A DNA stretch of 64,000 nucleotides from Allolobophora icterica. Its lineage: Eukaryota > Annelida > Clitellata > Crassiclitellata > Lumbricidae. Positions 61,834 through 64,000 of the stretch are shown here, piece by piece. Position numbers and translations under genes: made by a program. Each line of letters starts with the position of its first letter. Within the stretch, counting starts at the first letter, position 1. The stretch is taken from positions 78,981,197-79,045,196 of the forward strand of contig OY744604.1 of assembly GCA_963556255.1 (NCBI GenBank), written 5' to 3'. The notes beneath the pieces are model-generated. The model saw only the letters and a list, made by a program, of their open reading frames with translations, was not told where the DNA came from and made no database searches.

Positions 61834-62239
61834 CCTTCAAGTATTCGAAATTTGAGGGCCGCCTGTTTGTCAGAGCCTTTTATTCCTACTCTCCTGAGAG
61901 GCGATGTGTTAATCTGTTAAGTTCATTTATCTTGCAGAAAAACAGTTAACGATGCAATCAATCGAGATCTACTACGTAATTAACTCCAGCTATATATTTA
62001 ATCAATTATACAGTGCAGTGACGTTTTTATTATTCTTTCTTCAAACGGAAATATCTCAATATTTGAAACCATTAGCTTAACAGCCATCCAAGAATCTAAC
62101 TCGCCAAAGCAAAAGACAGATAAACAAAAATCATAGCTTTCAACACACAAGCAAATGGTTTTTAAAGAATTACCCAACTTGGTTAGAAAAAATATGTAAA
62201 AGATATAAAAATCAATGAATGAAAAATATATAATATATA

Positions 62240-62790
62240 CAGTGTTGGGTATGAGTTAACTCATATGAGTTTAAACTCACGAGTTAACTCACTTAAAGAG
62301 TGTGAGTTATGAGTTTGAGTTAACTCATATTTTCTGTGAGTTTGAGTTTAAGCTGTCAATTATTTTAAACTCAACTCACTCTTCGGCACTCGGCACATAT
62401 TATGTTGAAACAAGCCTTTTTTATATCGTCGGCTTTCCATACTGGTGAGTGGTGACGGCAGGGAGGGTCATAAACACTGCTAGCGGACAATATTTAAGCA
62501 CTGCATATTTTGTATATTGTGAACAGTTAAGAACAACATGGCTGAAGTACCGTGTATTCTTGATGGAAAATATTTTTCTGTTACAAGTATAGGCGTGATG
62601 GAAAAATTGTTGCTCGATTAGAACGTGCTAGTATGAAACGTGTGAGTTTATGAGTTAACTCATTTTAACAACTGAGTTTGAGTTAACTCATTTCACTTAG
62701 GATGAGTTGAGTTTGAGTTTAAACTCATTTTGAGGTGCGTGAGTTGAGTTTTGATTTAACTCATTTCTTGTGTGAGTTTACCCAACACTG
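62240..62790. mobile_element. hAT-type element with GAGTTAACTC array, 551 bp
   Basis: The ends are CAGTGTTGGGTA and TACCCAACACTG, with a perfect 8-bp duplication AATATATA (62232-62239 and 62791-62798). Palindromic GAGTTAACTC and GAGTTTAAACTC words are repeated near both ends. Confidence 0.87.
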
Positions 62791-62798
62791 AATATATA

Positions 62799-64000
62799 TA
62801 ACATAACATAACATAACATAACATAACATCTGTCTTTATTGCATCCAGTGACAACATTTGACAGTCATTTACAACAAAAATTTTATATAATTAGTACAGA
62901 ATCTGTAAACTCAGTGACTATGAATTACAAGGTAAAAGGAATTAATACTTATGTAACTTCCCATTTCTTCATATCCTCTTCTAACAGGTGGGTTTATGCA
63001 GTTGATTGAATTCTTGTAGTCTTGTAACACTAATGGCTTAGCTGAGTTTATGCAGTTGATTGAATTCTTGTAGTCACAAGAGGCAATGGGCGCCCCTAAG
63101 GGACCTAGATCCCGCTGACCGGGGATGCCCTGCTAAAAGCTAATTACAATTTCAAAGGATGGCACAGCATGGTTGCTCCCCTCACAGTAGGACAATCCAG
63201 TACCTAGCTCAATCGTCTTACTCCCTCACCGCTTGGAGGCGCTTAATACTTATGGCTTAACTAAACTTAACTAAACTTAACTAACAAACCTTAAGCAACA
63301 ACACTCACGAGCCGGGCCCCGGCTCCACCAATCCATATATATATATGCTATCGAAATTAAATTATTAAATATTTAGTGCAAAATGTAGAAAATTTAAAAT
63401 TTGAAATCTCAAAGCTTTGGTGACAATGACCTTGCAGCAGGCAGCCCCTTATCAGTGATTACTCCCAATAATTCCAGGCTAGCACATGGCACATTTTGAA
63501 CACTTTGCTATTACATTTTAATACAAAATGTGTAAAAATACTTTCTTTTACATTTTAATACAAAATGTGTAAAAATACTTTCTTTTACAGTTTCATTCAC
63601 CTGAGTACATTCCAGTCAGCAAAGTCAATACGATCCGTTTGGATACGTTTGGCTGTCATTTAAGGGCACTTCTGAAGATTTGTATACATCACATGAGTGC
63701 ACGAAGAAAATCGACATCGTGTTTCTACGGATGCAGCCAACAGACGAAGCTCTTGTCATGCCCCTCATTGGCTTAGTCATGCTTCATCACGATGTTTAGC
63801 TCAGTGTGAGTGACCTGAATTGCAGACATAACACAACAGCAAAGCTACGTAGAAACATTGCCACACGGTTTACGAGGAGTCTAACTATATGCCTATTAGG
63901 GGTTTCCAGAAGCGTACCGAAAAGGGGTCCAAGGAAACAATTTTGTGAATGATCAAAGAGATAGGCTATGTCCGTAGGTCTATCCTAGTCGCTTCACTGC
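62799..64000. other. Intergenic, small repeats only
   Basis: An (ACATA)n run (62800-62830); a ~29-bp direct repeat TTTATGCAGTTGATTGAATT (62996 and 63048 area); a doubled ~40-bp block (63515-63590); and a block with AAGGGACCTAGATCCCGCTG whose diverged complement lies at 51892-51925. No gene is seen. Confidence 0.5.

Overview
This is animal genomic DNA: multi-exon genes with GT-AG introns, long microsatellites and many transposon copies. The octamer TAGGCCTA and close variants recur throughout, which I associate with echinoderm or hemichordate DNA. A marine invertebrate deuterostome is my best guess, but the window does not prove it.

The core of the window (1-54485) is a cluster of four related immunoglobulin-superfamily receptor genes, built from interchangeable exons that nearly all have phase-1 boundaries. 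Gene A (+, 1-7193) lacks its 5' end because the window starts inside an Ig exon. Gene D (-, 13366-19281) encodes a signal peptide, two V-type Ig domains, a C2-like Ig domain, one membrane span and a short tail without tyrosine. Gene B (+, 20299-33021) and gene C (+, 37163-54485) each encode a signal peptide, a V-type Ig domain, a C2-like Ig domain, one membrane span and a long tyrosine-rich tail. The summed exon lengths stay in frame: about 531 aa for B, 552 aa for C and 395 aa for D. D and B are divergent, with start codons about 1.0 kb apart. A and D converge.

The tails of A, B and C end in the same last exon. It carries one match to the immunoreceptor switch motif (TxYxxV/I) and one to the inhibitory motif (SxYxxI). 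Upstream cassettes carry repeated YEDP (pYxxP, a Crk/Nck-type SH2 ligand), and B also has YEEI (a Src-type SH2 ligand). A signalling set of A, B and C beside a tail-less D resembles a paired-receptor locus. B and C are tandem duplicates, since their introns and 3' flanks also match. Both keep a stop-containing cassette exon that could give a short isoform lacking the inhibitory exon.

Transposons have rebuilt the locus. Ten elements have hAT-type termini and 8-bp target duplications (nine perfect, one with a single mismatch). One of them sits in the polypyrimidine tract of gene C's membrane exon. C's last intron grew to 6.4 kb against 1.1 kb in B. Also present are two LTR-like insertions, a tRNA-derived SINE, a foldback element, hAT transposase remnants and a 2.1-kb DNA transposon with an unassigned, broken protein. 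The intergenic stretches 7194-13365, 33022-37162 and 57340-64000 hold repeats and no gene I can support.
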